From Tillus elongatus (taxonomy: Eukaryota; Arthropoda; Insecta; Coleoptera; Cleridae): DNA of 64,000 nucleotides. The number at the start of each line of letters is the position of its first letter. Within the stretch, counting starts at the first letter, position 1. The DNA lies in the NCBI GenBank assembly GCA_964006375.1, contig OZ023267.1, positions 16,565,471 to 16,629,470 on the forward strand, given 5' to 3'. The notes beneath the pieces are model-generated. The model did no database searches, had not been told where the DNA came from, and was given only the letters and a program-made list of their open reading frames with translations. This document shows, in pieces, positions 49,936-64,000 of this stretch. The position numbers and the translations under genes were made by a program.

Positions 49936-52787
49936 AGGTGGTAGTGGACTTATCCTTAACGAGATAGTAAAGGATTTTTGACGCCCGAGGAGGTACCATC
50001 CCTTACATCAAGGGGCCGGTGAAGTCCCAACGGACGTTTCCGGTTCTGGCGTATGAGTCGGTTTCCCTTATAAACAAAAATGATGATGGCTCCTCCTTGT
50101 ACAAAAGATTCCGGAGATTGAATACCCCTTCATTCGGATCTCCGGGAAAGGGGTGTGCAGAAGGCGCCGGCATCAAGATTTAACATATCCTTCTCGAATA
50201 TATGTGGCATAAATTCTAACCTGAACTCCGTTTACCATTTCCTCCAGGCCAATAGGCCCCAACTCCTCTTCCTCCCGAAATCCAAATCAGAGCCAAACAG
50301 CCACTAATTACCTTATATTCCCGGGGTATGAGCTCCTTACTTCTTTTAGATTGCATGGAGGCGTGTGCGCATACGTCCGTAGCAATCTACCCTGCACGAG
50401 ACTCCTCAATTTAGAAGCTGGAAGAAAATACATACTTTGGATGAAACTCTCTCTCAGAGTTGCAACTAAATTCATCTGTTGCTTTATCGGTCACCTTCTG
50501 ACAACAACTTTGTCCAGCTCTTCGACTACCTTTTTCAAAATAACTAGCATCTGATTTCTGAATATCCTTCCCACGAGGTCACTATTCTTGTCGACTTGAA
50601 TGTCCATAATAGGGAATGGCTAGGATCTTCAAAAACCGATCCACAAGGGAGAGCAGCGGAGGCCTTTGCAGTCAGCAATTCTTTAGCCTATATGGTTCAG
50701 CAACCTACTTACTTTCCTCGCATCCCAACACACAGCTCAAATCCCTTTGATCTCCTTCTTACTACAAAACCTGAATGCTGTAAAACATCAGTCAGCGCCC
50801 CCCATGGTCGCTCAGACCACGGTAGGGTCACTGCTTCCTGCGCAATGCAACCCAAGGTCACACAGTCATCACACCGACGTATCGTTTGGCACTATAACTC
50901 CGCGAACTGGGACGAAATGCGGGATTACTTTTTCTCATTTATATGGGCGTCTGTCTGCTTCTTTCATCCTGACCCCTCTGATATCTCACGAAACGTCACC
51001 GAAATTATCCAAGCTGGCATGGAATTATTTATTCCACGTACACAGAAAACCTCTTCAGCCACTCAAAATCCCTGGTTCTCTAAATCATGTGACAACGCCA
51101 GACTTGAAGAGGTCAAAGCTCACAAAACGCTTCTATACAATCCCAGTCAAGAGAACCGTCAAGCATTTGACGACGCAAGAAACCACTATGTCCGCATTTT
51201 TTTTTTGATGTAAAAAAACTCGTTTAATAACCACATCAAAAACAAAGTCCTCTCAAGCTCCAACGGCAGCAAACTCTTCTGGACTCTTGCTAAATCTATT
51301 GGGAATAATTTCTGCAAGAGCACGTTCCCACCTCTTGTTTCAGGGGATGAAATTGTTTCTACCGCCCTAGGAAAGGCTAAACTTTTTGGCTACTTGTCTC
51401 CTTTCAGTCGTCTCTAAAGTGACGCAAAAGTATATAAACACCAAATTAATAAAATTTCTTGAAAAACACAGCCTAATCCACGACAGGCAATATGGATTTC
51501 GTCAGCGCAGATCAAGTGCCGACCTCCATTCCTTTGTCATACATTCTTGGAACAAGTTTATGGAACTACATGGTGATCCTATATTGTCGCCATAGACATA
51601 TCCAAAGCATTCAACCAGGCCTGGCACGCAGCGCTGCTTAATAAACTTCGCGACTATGGCCTACCACCAAAACTCTTTACGTGGACAGCAAATTTCCGCT
51701 CCAACCGGAGCATTTCTGTTGTCGTGGATGGCCATTCCTCTAAACTGTATCCAATTAATGCAGGAGTCCCTCAAGGTTCAGCTTTAGCCCCTACTTTGTT
51801 TCTTCTCCACATCAATGACCTCCTCTCTAGCACATCCAACACAGTTCACAGTTGCGCAGACGACATCACCCTCCACTCAAATATACAATATTCTAAGCCT
51901 GTCTCTTTAGCCAAATTAGATGTGGATCGCAGACTCATGGATTGTTCTGTCTCTGTGTATCTCCAAAAAATATTAGACTAGGGAAGTAGAAATCTTGTAC
52001 GATTCAACTCCACCAAATCTCACTCTTGCTTTCTATCTCATAAAAGATACACCAGCCCTAGACCCATCACAATGAGCAACCAAGTTATTCAAAGTAATGA
52101 GTCCTTTTTACTTTTTGGCATTTCTGTGAATCGAAATCTTAGTTGGCACCAACATGTCACATCAATTGCAGAAGCGGCTGCTAAGAAATTAGGTTTCCTC
52201 TTCCGGGCTCGCAAATCCTTTTCACCAGCTAATCTCTGTACCTTATATACTTCACAAATAACACGAAACCTCGAATACTGCTTCCACGTCTGGGGTGCCG
52301 CTGCCGCTTCTACACTCCCTATCCTGTACTCCATTCAGGAGAGAGCTATACGTCTCATTGGTGGCCCTACCCTAAATCAAAAGCTGCCGTCCCTTGTCCA
52401 CCGACACGTCGTTGGTGACCTCTCTCGCTCTCTCTCTCTCTCTCTCTTTTATAGACATCTGCACAGACACTGCTCAGAGGAGCTTTCTTCCATAGTTCCT
52501 CCACCTGCTGCCCCCAACAAATCTACCAGTGATACAGAGCGAGTGCACTATTTTACTCTCTAGGTCATCAGACATAAAACATCTTGTTATGCCCGCTCTT
52601 TTGTCCCGAGGACTTCCAAGCTGAGGAATTCCTTGCCAGAATATGTTTCTCCTTCCCCTCCGAACCTCCAAACATTCACGTCCAGAATTAACAAGTTGCC
52701 TATTTCCTCCTTGTCGACACCCACGATACGATAGTAGTTAGGCTGTAAGCCCTCGTGGTGTGTTGTTGGAATATAAAAAAACCAGAA
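49936..52787 (+). mobile_element. Jockey/CR1-group LINE, copy 5 (longest, damaged)
   Basis: It starts in the 5' UTR (GGCAGGTGGTAGTGGAC) and ends with TAAGCCCTCGTGGTGTGTT at about 52764. Endonuclease parts: GGVCAYVRSNLPCTRL, the DLNVHNREWLGSS region, a 205-codon open stretch 50596-51213 (SNPFDLLLTTKPE, GRSDHGRVTASC). Then about 0.4 kb of the reverse transcriptase N-terminus is missing (jump at ~51390 from KAKLFG to LLSVVSKVTQKYI). Motif A region (SKAFNQAWHAALLNKL), GVPQGSALAPTLFLLHINDL, a mutated CADD in place of YADD, and the C-terminal region follow. Multiple stops. Confidence 0.88.
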
Positions 52788-52936
52788 ATTTTAGGTATCA
52801 TCAACGATTTTTGGGTCACCTGTGATTGTCTAATTTTATAATATGAGGCTCAAGACACCCTATAATTAACGTATACAACTTTTATCGTATCTTGTATAAT
52901 AACAGCATATTGAGCTTTACCGTAGAAATGCGTCAC

Positions 52937-52939
<3 letters not shown>

Positions 52940-53025
<86 letters not shown>
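52940..53025. repeat. (TA)n microsatellite
   Basis: 86 bp of TA in the variant element. Confidence 0.95.
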
Positions 53026-53028
<3 letters not shown>

Positions 53029-53129
53029 AGATGAAAACTGAAACTAAACCCCGATATGGATTCTAGGGGGCTTAGTTTGCGCTCATTTGAAGAAATCTTT
53101 TAAAAATTCAAAAATCGCGGTCTCTTCTT

Positions 53130-53620
53130 TGAAGAACTTCTTCTACGAAAATTAGCTAAAAGTTATAGACCGTTAAACCGTAAACTTAACTAAAACTACC
53201 GCCAAAGCATCAGAGAAAGGGTCTATGTGAAAGGAAATTTCTGGAAACATTTTAGTAAAATAAAGGACAGCGACAGTTATATCTAAAACTTAAGGGTTTG
53301 CAAAACACTCTTCTTGCGACATTTTCTTCACAGAATCCGTATTTGTTTTAGGTTATTTGCCTGAATGTTGCCAATTTTGACGTTTCAAATCGAGACATTG
53401 ACATGTCGAAGAAAACTCGAATTTTTTTCTTTGAATGCGCACAACTTTAAACTTACAGACATAAATTTGGGTACATGGCTCGCTCTTTGTAATACAAATA
53501 CACATACCATATTTGGTTGCCCTTACTTTTTTATTTTCTGAGATATATAATTTTTTTATTTTAATTTTTTTATCCGAAGGGAAACAAAATTTTCCGCGAA
53601 GGCCTGGGCCTTATATAACG
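53130..53620 (+). mobile_element. (TA)n-family middle modules, truncated
   Basis: Begins AAAATTAGCTAAAAGTTATAG, then GCATCAGAGAAAGGGTCTAT, the TTTTGACGTTTCAAATCG pair and a TTTTCCGCGAAGGCCTGGGC stretch, where family similarity stops before the TA tract. Confidence 0.6.
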
Positions 53621-54815
53621 CACTAGCTGTGTACATACTGTTTTCTTTTATGTTTCTTGTTAAGTTTTTCTTTCTTGTGTTTTATTTCATATAATTGATT
53701 TTTGTATAAATTTCTGAAACTTGTTTACAGTCACAGAATGTTTTTAGTTGAAAATTTAAAATCAGAAACGAGTAACGAGGCGGAAAAATGCTGGAATTAT
53801 TAAACTTCACACCAGTTAATCTACAAATAAAAGCCAGTAATAAATAATGTTTGAATTAGATTTTTTAAAATTTTACTTACAATGCCTTTTAAACCTTATG
53901 CTTTGTAACCAAAAAAATAATTCTTCGTTTCTAAGGGTTAAAATTTTAATTTATCTTTTTCCCCGTTATGTTTCGTAAACTACTTTTTAAATCTACTTAT
54001 GCATTTATTCAGTTCCAGTCAGCAAGTACTTATGTCATTGCTTTTGCTTTTTATTTCGTTTGGTGTTAAGTGAAAACCAGTGTTATATTCGCCAACTGTA
54101 GAAGCAGTAATATGCAGAGAATAGAGCTACTAAAATCGGATCCAAAGACTTAAATCTTATAAAGGATATCAAACCAGTTCGCCATCAATTCTTTTATTAC
54201 AAAGACAAACTACAAGAGATATTCTGAACCATCAGTTTGGAAATAATACCGTTGTGATGTTCGCTTATATTGAGCCAATAATTCGAGTGTTACATCAATT
54301 GGAAATTTCATTTCCTCGGCAATAAATGCCTCCAGAATAAATGGCTGGTTGGTAGCGTTAGTTTTGTAACAGTTTTCACTTGGTACATAAGGAAATCTGC
54401 TACAAGGAAGGGCGGTACTGAATTTGTATGCAAATTTTAAACATTTTGTTTAAGGAAACGGTTACGGTGTTTAAGGTTTTGGAACGTGGGCCGTTGTGAA
54501 ATGCCGCTTTTCGTTTACTACGATCGTTTGCAAACAACCCTAATCTAGTGCAACCGTCTCTTAAATGGTTCCAGTGAATATCAACGACCAGTCAAATCAA
54601 TACTTAACTCAAGGATACACAACTTTCAGAATACCAATTGCAGAATTTAATTATCAGCAACTTATATTGTGTCATCATATTTATTAATCATTAAAAGACA
54701 AGTATGTAACAGGTTAGTAATATATTTTTGTTCAGTCAGTACCATCTGGATACAAAGCGGCTAGAGACAAAATTATTACATACACATTTTAATTAAGAAA
54801 GTCAGTTCCGCCATC

Positions 54816-54888
<73 letters not shown>

Positions 54889-54994
54889 AAACAGTAAGAA
54901 ACCATTAATCTCAGAACAAATCAAAGTGCAAACATATAAACAAAACATAATAAAAGCCATACAAATCGACAAATTATACTACAATAATAAAAAA
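53621..54994. other. Apparently single-copy sequence with one (TA)n tract
   Basis: No gene recognised. The TA run at 54819-54885 has no family blocks on either side, so it may be an independent microsatellite. Confidence 0.45.
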
Positions 54995-55655
54995 GTCTGG
55001 ACAGCGTTATGGAGGTAAATTTTCATGAAAATGTTTTTAATAGCAAATATGTCTTTCTAATGCAAACAGGCATCAATCTGGTTACGGGTATAACCTATAT
55101 AGTAGAAACAGTGTACCATATTTTATGAAAATTACGTATTGTTTGAAAGTGTACAAAAATTTCCTAAAATAAACTTAAAATGTTTATGAGAAAACTGGTT
55201 CCCTGGCCAACAAACCTTAGGTTAATAGCCACCTAAGTTATTGGAATGTTAAGTATTTAATGAAAATTCGCTACCAAGACACCTCGATTTTTTTCTTACA
55301 AACATGCATCATATTTCGATGAAAAATGCAAAAATGCAATAATATAAGCGTGTTCGAAAAAAACAGATTGTAGGGATCACCAGCGACTTACGGACTAGCC
55401 TCTGATTGCCAAAATATTTTTATAAGATGCAGCCTATAATTAACGTATACAGTTTTTTCTCGTATCTTGTATAATAACAATTATATTGAGCTTTACCGTA
55501 CAAATGCATTACCTTGTATATATACAAACAGATAAAAACTAAAAGTAAAGCCGGATATGGATTCTGTGGTGCATAGTTTGCGCTCTTTTGAAAAAATCCT
55601 TTTAAAGTTCAAAAGTCGCGATCTCCTCATTAACGAACTTTTACTACGAAAATTA
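54995..55655 (+). mobile_element. (TA)n-family short variant, degraded
   Basis: Starts AAAAGTCTGGACAGCGTTATG (the 5' motif with a deletion), then GCAGGCATCAATCTGG, CACCAGCGACTTACGGAC, CCTTGTATATATACAAAC (a vestigial TA tract) and the GCCGGATATGGATTC block to about 55655. Modules parallel 9397-10072. Confidence 0.65.
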
Positions 55656-56231
55656 GCTAAAAATTATAGACCACTAAACCATAAGCTTAACTAAACCTAC
55701 AGCCAAAGCGTCAACTTAACGAAACCTACAGCCACAGCATCAGAGAAAGGGTCTATTTGAAATTAATTTTCTGTCAACATTTTAGTAAAATGAAGGACAA
55801 TGATGGTTGAACCTGAAAGAGTTTGCAGAACACTCTTCTTGCGACATTTTCTTTACATAATTTGTATTTGCTTCAGGTTCTTTGCCTAAATTTTGCAAAT
55901 TTTGACGTTTCAAATCCCGACTTTGACGTTTTGAGGACAACCCCATTTTTTAATGCCTATAACTTTTTTGTGTTTTAACTTACAGCCCTAAATTTTGGTC
56001 ACCATTGATAATACAAACAAACAAGTTTCTCTTACTTTGTTATTTCGGGGGATATAACTTTTTTCCGAAAGAAAACACAAAATTTTCCGGGAAAATCTGA
56101 GCCGATTTTCCTGGCTAACAAACTTATCCAAGCCGCTTGCAAAAGAAAGTACTCAGTAAATTCGATTAAAATCGGTCTATTATTTTTTGAGTTATCGATG
56201 TGATACACACACACATACACACACACACAAA

Positions 56232-58189
<1,958 letters not shown>

Positions 58190-58268
<79 letters not shown>
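58190..58268. repeat. (TA)n, right part of the split tract
   Basis: Continuation of the 56235-56347 tract beyond mariner C. Confidence 0.95.
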
Positions 58269-58276
<8 letters not shown>

Positions 58277-58376
58277 GAGTTCTAGGGGGCCTAGTGTGCG
58301 CTCATTTGAAGAAATTGTTTCAAATTCGAAAGTCGGGATCTCCTCATTAGTGAATTTTTTAAATAAAATTTAGTAA

Positions 58377-59235
58377 AAGGGAATGCTCATTCAAGAGAGT
58401 ATGTTTCGATGAGTTTATATATGTGTTTTGGTGTTACCAGCTAATCTGTTGGCAGAATGATAATTTTGCTCTGAGTATATTATAAATTTTAATATTTTAG
58501 CCCATACTGTTGTAGGTACTAACCTAGACAAAGTTAGTTATTCATTAAGCCGGATTCCAGTGACATTTACTTGGTTTCTTCTCCTGGTTTAAATAAAATA
58601 AGGCCATGTCATCACAGTTTTATGTCAGATTTTGCGTTGCATATTTCAAAGCGTATCAAAGTACGTTGCAGTGGATCCAGAATTAATTACGATAGAGTAA
58701 CTGGGCGGCGTTATGTGCGCTGATAACCATCAAATATGTACAGCATAACTCATCTGTTTCAGGGCCTGTCCTGATAAGAACGTAACTTCGTTAAATATTT
58801 AATTTGGCGAATTATAAATCGAGAACTGTGGCGTACAAATCCATAATTTACGATGTTTCAACGTGATATGAATCTGATGCCATTAATAGTTGGGCGAACT
58901 CTCTACCTGCTTCGAACGTTGAGCTCTATTTTCCAATAAATCTACATAACGATTATTACCTTTCAGATATCGCGCTTCCAGTCGTAGATGTTACTAGTGA
59001 TTTTTATGACCCGACATTTCAGCATTCATCGCCGTTTTTCATAGCTTAAGGAGTGGCTTAACGCATACGTTTAGACGGGAAGCGATCGCGCTTTTAGGAA
59101 TATTTATGTACCTTGATCGGTTGAAATACACAAGAAATGTGCTGACTGCAAATGGGGAAACTCACATAAACAAGTTACATTGATTTTATATTTACATTCT
59201 TGTAAACAATTTTACTTTAAATAAGGAGTTTCTTT
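58377..59235. other. Apparently single-copy sequence
   Basis: More balanced composition (for example 58980-59110) but no recognisable coding, splice or repeat pattern. Confidence 0.4.
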
Positions 59236-59360
59236 TAGTGAATTTTCTTTAAAAAATTCACTAATGAGGAGATCGCGACTTTTGAATTGTAAAAAAAATT
59301 CTTGAAATGAGCGGCAAGTAGGCCACCTAGAACACATATCCGGGGTCAGCTTTGATTTTT

Positions 59361-59446
<86 letters not shown>
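59236..59446 (-). mobile_element. 3' end of a (TA)n-family element
   Basis: Hairpin TTAGTGAATTTTCTTTAAAAAATTCACTAA, then the GAGCGGCAAGTAGGCCACC and ATATCCGGGGTCAGC blocks and (TA)n at 59365-59446. The body beyond the TA tract is missing. Confidence 0.75.
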
Positions 59447-59449
<3 letters not shown>

Positions 59450-59633
59450 ATAGAATAGACATTTATTAATATTATTAACTACAATATTATTTCAACATAG
59501 TGGTATTATAAGAGTATGTATAAAATATTTACATATTACGTTTAGCTTGTCACGGAAGTTACTTATGTAACTTGTGCGTGACAATTCAGTTACAAAAAAA
59601 TTAGCAAAATAAAAAAAAGTTAAGAAAATTGTT

Positions 59634-61107
59634 CTCAAAAAATGCGCACCAGAACTTGCTCCTTTCCTGACTCGTCTGTTTCAGACATCTTACAATAGAG
59701 GCATATTTCCTAGTAACTGAAAAACCGCTCAAGTACAACCCGTCCCCAAGAAAGGATCCAAAGCGCTTCCTAGCAACTACAGGCCTATTTCTCTTCTTTC
59801 AGTTGTCTCTAAAGTGACGGAAAAGTATATAAACACCGAATTACTAAAATTTCTTGAAAAACACAGTCTAATCCACGACAGGCAGTATGGATTCCATCAG
59901 CGCAGATCAACTGCCGACCTCCTTTACTTTGTCACCCATTCTTGGAACAAGTCTATGAAACTACACCTGAATCCCAGATTGTCGCTCTAGACATATCCAA
60001 AGCATTCGACCAGGTCTGGCACGCAGCGCTGCTTAATAAACTACCGGCCTATGGCCTACCACCAAAACCCTGTACGTGGACAGCAAATTTCCTCTCCAAC
60101 CGGTGCATTTCCGTTGTCGTGGATGGCCATTCCTCCAAACTGTATTCAATTAATGCAGGAGTTCTTCAAGGTTTGGCTTTAGCCCCTACTTTGTTTCTTC
60201 TCCACATCAATGACCTCCTCTCTAGCACATCCAACCCAGTTCACAGTTACGTGGACCACAGCACCCTCCACTAAAATATACAATATTCTAAGCCTGTCTC
60301 TTTAGCCCAAGTAGATGAGGATCGCAGACTCATGGAGGGTTCTGTCTCCGTGGATCTCCAAAATTATTAGACTAGGCAAGTATAAATCTTGTACAATTCA
60401 ACCCCACCAATACACAGTCTTGCTTTCTTTCTCATACACCAGCTCTAGACCCATCACAATAAACAACCAAGTTATTCAAAGGAATGAGTCCTTTTCACTT
60501 GTTGGCATTTCTGTGGATCGAAATCTTAATTGGCACCAACATGTCACATCAATTGCAGAAGCGGCTGCTAAGAAACTAGGTTTCCTCTTCCGGGCTCGCA
60601 AATACTTTTCACCAGCTAATCTCTATATCTTATATACTTCACAAATAATACCAAACATCGAATACTGCTCCCACATCTGGGGTGCTGCTACCGCTTCTAC
60701 ACTCGCTATTCTGGACTCCATTCAAAAGAGAGATATACGTCTCCTCGGTGACCCTAATCTCACGCAAAGGCTACCATCCCTTGCCAACGACCTGCCGTTG
60801 GTGACTTCTCTCTCTCTCTCTCTCTTTTATAGATATCTGTACGGGCACTACTCAGAGGAGCTTTCTTCCATAGTTCCTCTACCTGCTGCCCCCAACAAAT
60901 CTACCAGGGGAACAGAGCGAATGCACCCTTTTACTATCCAGGTCACCAGGCATAGAACATCTTATTTTGCCCGATCTTTTGTTTCGAGGACTTCCAAGTT
61001 GTGGAATTCCTTGCCGGCACATGTGCCTCTTTCCTCTTTGTCTACACCCAAGTTACGATAATATTTAGGCTGTAAGCCCTCGTGGAGTGTTGTTGAAATA
61101 AAAAAAT
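59634..61107 (+). mobile_element. Jockey/CR1-group LINE, copy 6
   Basis: 5' truncated at VLKKCAPELAP, with the 3' trailer and (A/T) tail at 61075-61107. Motif A is intact (IVALDISKAFDQVWHAALLN); motif C reads YVDH instead of YADD; GVLQGLALAPTLFLL replaces GVPQGSALAP. The C-terminal region 60440-61061 is open for about 200 codons (GISVDRNLNWHQHVTSIAEA, LGFLFRARKYFSPANLYILY, KLWNSLPAHV), with a shortened end. Stops earlier in the reverse transcriptase inactivate it. Confidence 0.88.
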
Positions 61108-61735
61108 AAAAAAGGGGGCTAAAGCTGAATCTTGAGGGACCCCTGCATTAATTACATACAGTTTAGATGAATGGCCATCCACGACAACAGAAATGCTCCG
61201 GTTGGAGAAGAATCTTGCTCTCCAGGTACAGAGTTTTGGTGGTAGGTCATAGGCCAGAAGTTAATTAAGCAGCGCTGCGTGCCAAACCTGGTCGAATGCT
61301 TTGAATATGTCTAGAGCAACAGTCTGGGATTCACCGTGTAGTTCCATAGACTTGCTCCAAGAATGTGTGACAAAGGAAAGGAGGTCAGCAGTTGATCTGC
61401 GCTGACGGAATCCAAACTGCCTGTCAAATTAGACTGTGTTTTTCAAGAAATTTTAGTAATTCGGTTTTTTGTATACTTTTCCATCATTTTTGAGACGACT
61501 GAAAGGAGAGAAATAGGCCTGTAGTAGCTAGGAAGCGCTTTGTATATTTTCTTGGGGACGGGTTGTGCTCGAGCAGTTTTCCAGTTACTAGGGAATATGC
61601 CTCTGTTGTAAGATGTCTGAAACAGACGAGTCAGGACAGGAGAAAGTTTTGGTGCGCATTTTTTTGAGAACAATTGCTGCGATCTCGTCAAGGCCATAGC
61701 TTTCCTAGTACTAGGAGAAGAGAGCAATTTCTAAT
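61108..61735 (-). mobile_element. Jockey/CR1-group LINE, copy 7, internal fragment
   Basis: The minus-strand piece covers SPVLTRLFQTSYNRGIFPSN through YRPISLLSVVSKMMEKY, FRQRRSTADLLSF and the APTL region, with no 3' end. It abuts the tail of copy 6 and repeats the same part of the gene (59634-60190) in inverted orientation. Confidence 0.85.
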
Positions 61736-62559
61736 AGGGTCAATTTTAAATTGGTATTCCAGCACAGCATTATGACAAATATCAAATTCTGTATGTGAAG
61801 GTCTATATTATAGACACTGAGAAAGTCTATTATTATCATTACTGTATATGGCACATTGTGAAATTAAAGCAAATCAATAAAATATTACTTAAGACTACAA
61901 ATTACTGAAACAACATAAAAATTACATGTTATTAGCTTACAACTGATAGCTCGTCAATAATAAAACTTTAGGTCGAAACAAGTTATTTGACACATAAAAT
62001 TAAAAAAAATAACTTTAATTTACATATCAAAAAAAAAACTTATACATGTGAAATAAAAAATACTAAACGAAGCAAATAGGTATTCTGTTTATGTTTTGAA
62101 GTCAGTGATCTGCAACAAGAGTGTCTTTGTTACGAAACTTTTTTATTATAGCATTGAATATTAGAACAAAACTTACTGGAAAAGTTATGCCCACGCAACA
62201 CCTCAATCAGTATTAACTATTAATTATTTATTTTTTGTCTCTTGCTGAACTACTATTTTGTGGACTGCTAAATGTAAAGGTACTTAAAATGGGGCTGACT
62301 GTTTTGTTACTTTAATAAAATGAAAAATAATAGGTATATTTCGAAAGAGTTATTATTTGTTGTAACAAATAAATTGAAATTATGTATGAAAAATAATATT
62401 AATCAAATGGCCATCTTGCTGAGCGAAGATTGTAACCTGTGTTGAGCACTGATAAGTACACTTTGAAAAACCGAATTCCTTACAAATATTTCAGAGCTGA
62501 CGATTGTTTCGCTAACAACGTTAGCGTCATCAAATGTTCAATTATTTTCTTCATTTTGG
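61736..62559. other. AT-rich spacer with a relative of the hairpin repeat
   Basis: Mostly unrecognised. 62440-62530 (GAGCACTGATAAGTACACTT, AATATTTCAGAGCTGACGAT, a GCTAACAACGTTAGC palindrome) matches the outer arm of the 16908-17334 hairpin at a distance. Confidence 0.5.
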
Positions 62560-63400
<841 letters not shown>

Positions 63401-64000
63401 AATATACAGTTTAGCTCCCGAACGCTTTAAAAAAAATGTTTTCAGAAACCTGCCTAGGGCCCCCCCTGGATCCACAAACCCCGAAAAAATGTCTTGTTCA
63501 CACACTCCAAGGAAGTTAAGAGACTATGAGTGAGTAGGGGTGTATAATTTTTTTAAGCTAATTTTCGTAGAACAAATTCGTTAAGGCATTTTTGCATTTT
63601 TTTATCGAAATATAATGCGTTTGCAAGAAAAAAATGTGGACGCAGTAATTGCGTTTTGGTAGCGAATTTTCGGTAAATTTGCAGTTTAGCTCCCGACCGC
63701 TTTTCAAAAAACTGTTTTCAGACACCTGCCTACTCCCCCTACCACACACCCCCATCGATCCACAAACCTCAAGAAAAATTTCTTGTTCGCACCCCCAAGG
63801 AAGTTACGGGACCAGGAGTGAGTAAGGGTGCTGGGCGGGGTAAGTAGAAAATATGAGCATAAAATTCGAATAGAACGGGCTTGAAAGCTGTCTTTTTCAC
63901 ATCTTGAAGCCATATCCCCATTAAACTCTGCTTACCCCGCACAGCACCCCTATCCCCCCAGGTGCCGTAAAAATTCAAAAATGCATTAACGAATTTGTTC
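63401..64000. repeat. CCCC-rich repeat and family 5' ends
   Basis: Two copies of the AGAAACCTGCCTAGGGCCCC / ACCAGGAGTGAGTA-type module (63440-63545 and 63715-63850) alternate with GCTAATTTTCGTAGAACAAA and GACGCAGTAATTGCGTTTTG motifs, as at 6850-7330. The window ends inside the pattern. Confidence 0.6.

Larger units (their letters stand above)
49542..53150 (+). mobile_element. (TA)n-family short variant split by LINE copy 5
   Basis: The 5' block 49542-49935 (GTCTGGACGCAGCAAGTGCG to the GCAATAATATAAG module) continues after the LINE at 52790 with CAACGATTTTTGGGTCACC, GACACCCTATAATTAAC, a (TA)n tract and the 3' block (CCCGATATGGATTCTAGG). It lacks the modules between GATATATTGAGC and the TA tract. 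Confidence 0.75.

Noticed and set aside
59634..61735. Twin-primed (5'-inverted) single LINE insertion
   Set aside because: In twin priming the inverted segment lies on the 5' side; here it lies beyond the tail of the sense copy.

Overview
This is eukaryotic, AT-rich, repeat-dense DNA, almost certainly from an arthropod and most likely an insect. There are no operons, no ribosome binding sites and no dense coding. One host exon is recognisable: part of a TMTC-family gene on the minus strand at 41391-42120. It is bounded by an AG acceptor and a GG|GTAAGT donor, so much of the window is probably intronic or intergenic. The species cannot be named from the sequence.

Nearly everything else is transposon. 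(1) An abundant non-autonomous family of about 1.37 kb has a 5' end containing GACGCAGCAAGTGCGTTATG, a variable internal (TA)n tract and a 3' AGTGAATTTT/AAAATTCACT hairpin. Near-complete copies lie at 31783-33143 and 47363-48738. Its layout resembles Helentron-derived interspersed elements (DINE-1/HINE type); that assignment is inference. (2) Seven damaged copies or fragments of one APE-type Jockey/CR1-group non-LTR retrotransposon lie at 13.1-14.9, 28.3-30.9, 35.5-37.0, 45.0-46.8, 49.9-52.8, 59.6-61.1 and 61.1-61.7 kb. (3) Three dead mariner-like elements with long inverted repeats lie at 0.6-2.5, 33.7-37.1 and 56.3-58.2 kb. (4) Fragments of an R2-type LINE with a restriction-like endonuclease domain (2.8-5.3 kb) abut a hAT transposase tail (5.3-5.7 kb). 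(5) A decayed Tigger/pogo transposase with a C-terminal PHD-like finger (20.0-25.35 kb) is split by a second DNA transposon. (6) There is a tRNA-derived SINE with target duplications, a 737-bp TA-inserting MITE, a 427-bp near-perfect hairpin, and many microsatellites.

The most informative structures are nested insertions. The element at 20764-24335 has about 30-bp terminal inverted repeats and an AATT target duplication inside the Tigger reading frame, and removing it restores the frame locally. It carries a three-exon minus-strand gene for an RNase H-like candidate transposase (first exon at 23671), broken by a 5-bp duplication and one in-frame TGA. At 33.6-37.25 kb a (TA)n-family element holds a mariner, which in turn holds a truncated LINE and a 53-bp poly(A)-tailed insert with a 13-bp duplication. 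At 42.65-47.35 kb two arms of about 1.37 kb form a giant palindrome whose two ends are both the hairpin end of the (TA)n family. Two (TA)n tracts have themselves been hit by TA-specific transposons.

No mobile element here appears capable of producing all of its own proteins. The window reads as a layered record of invasions around one host exon.
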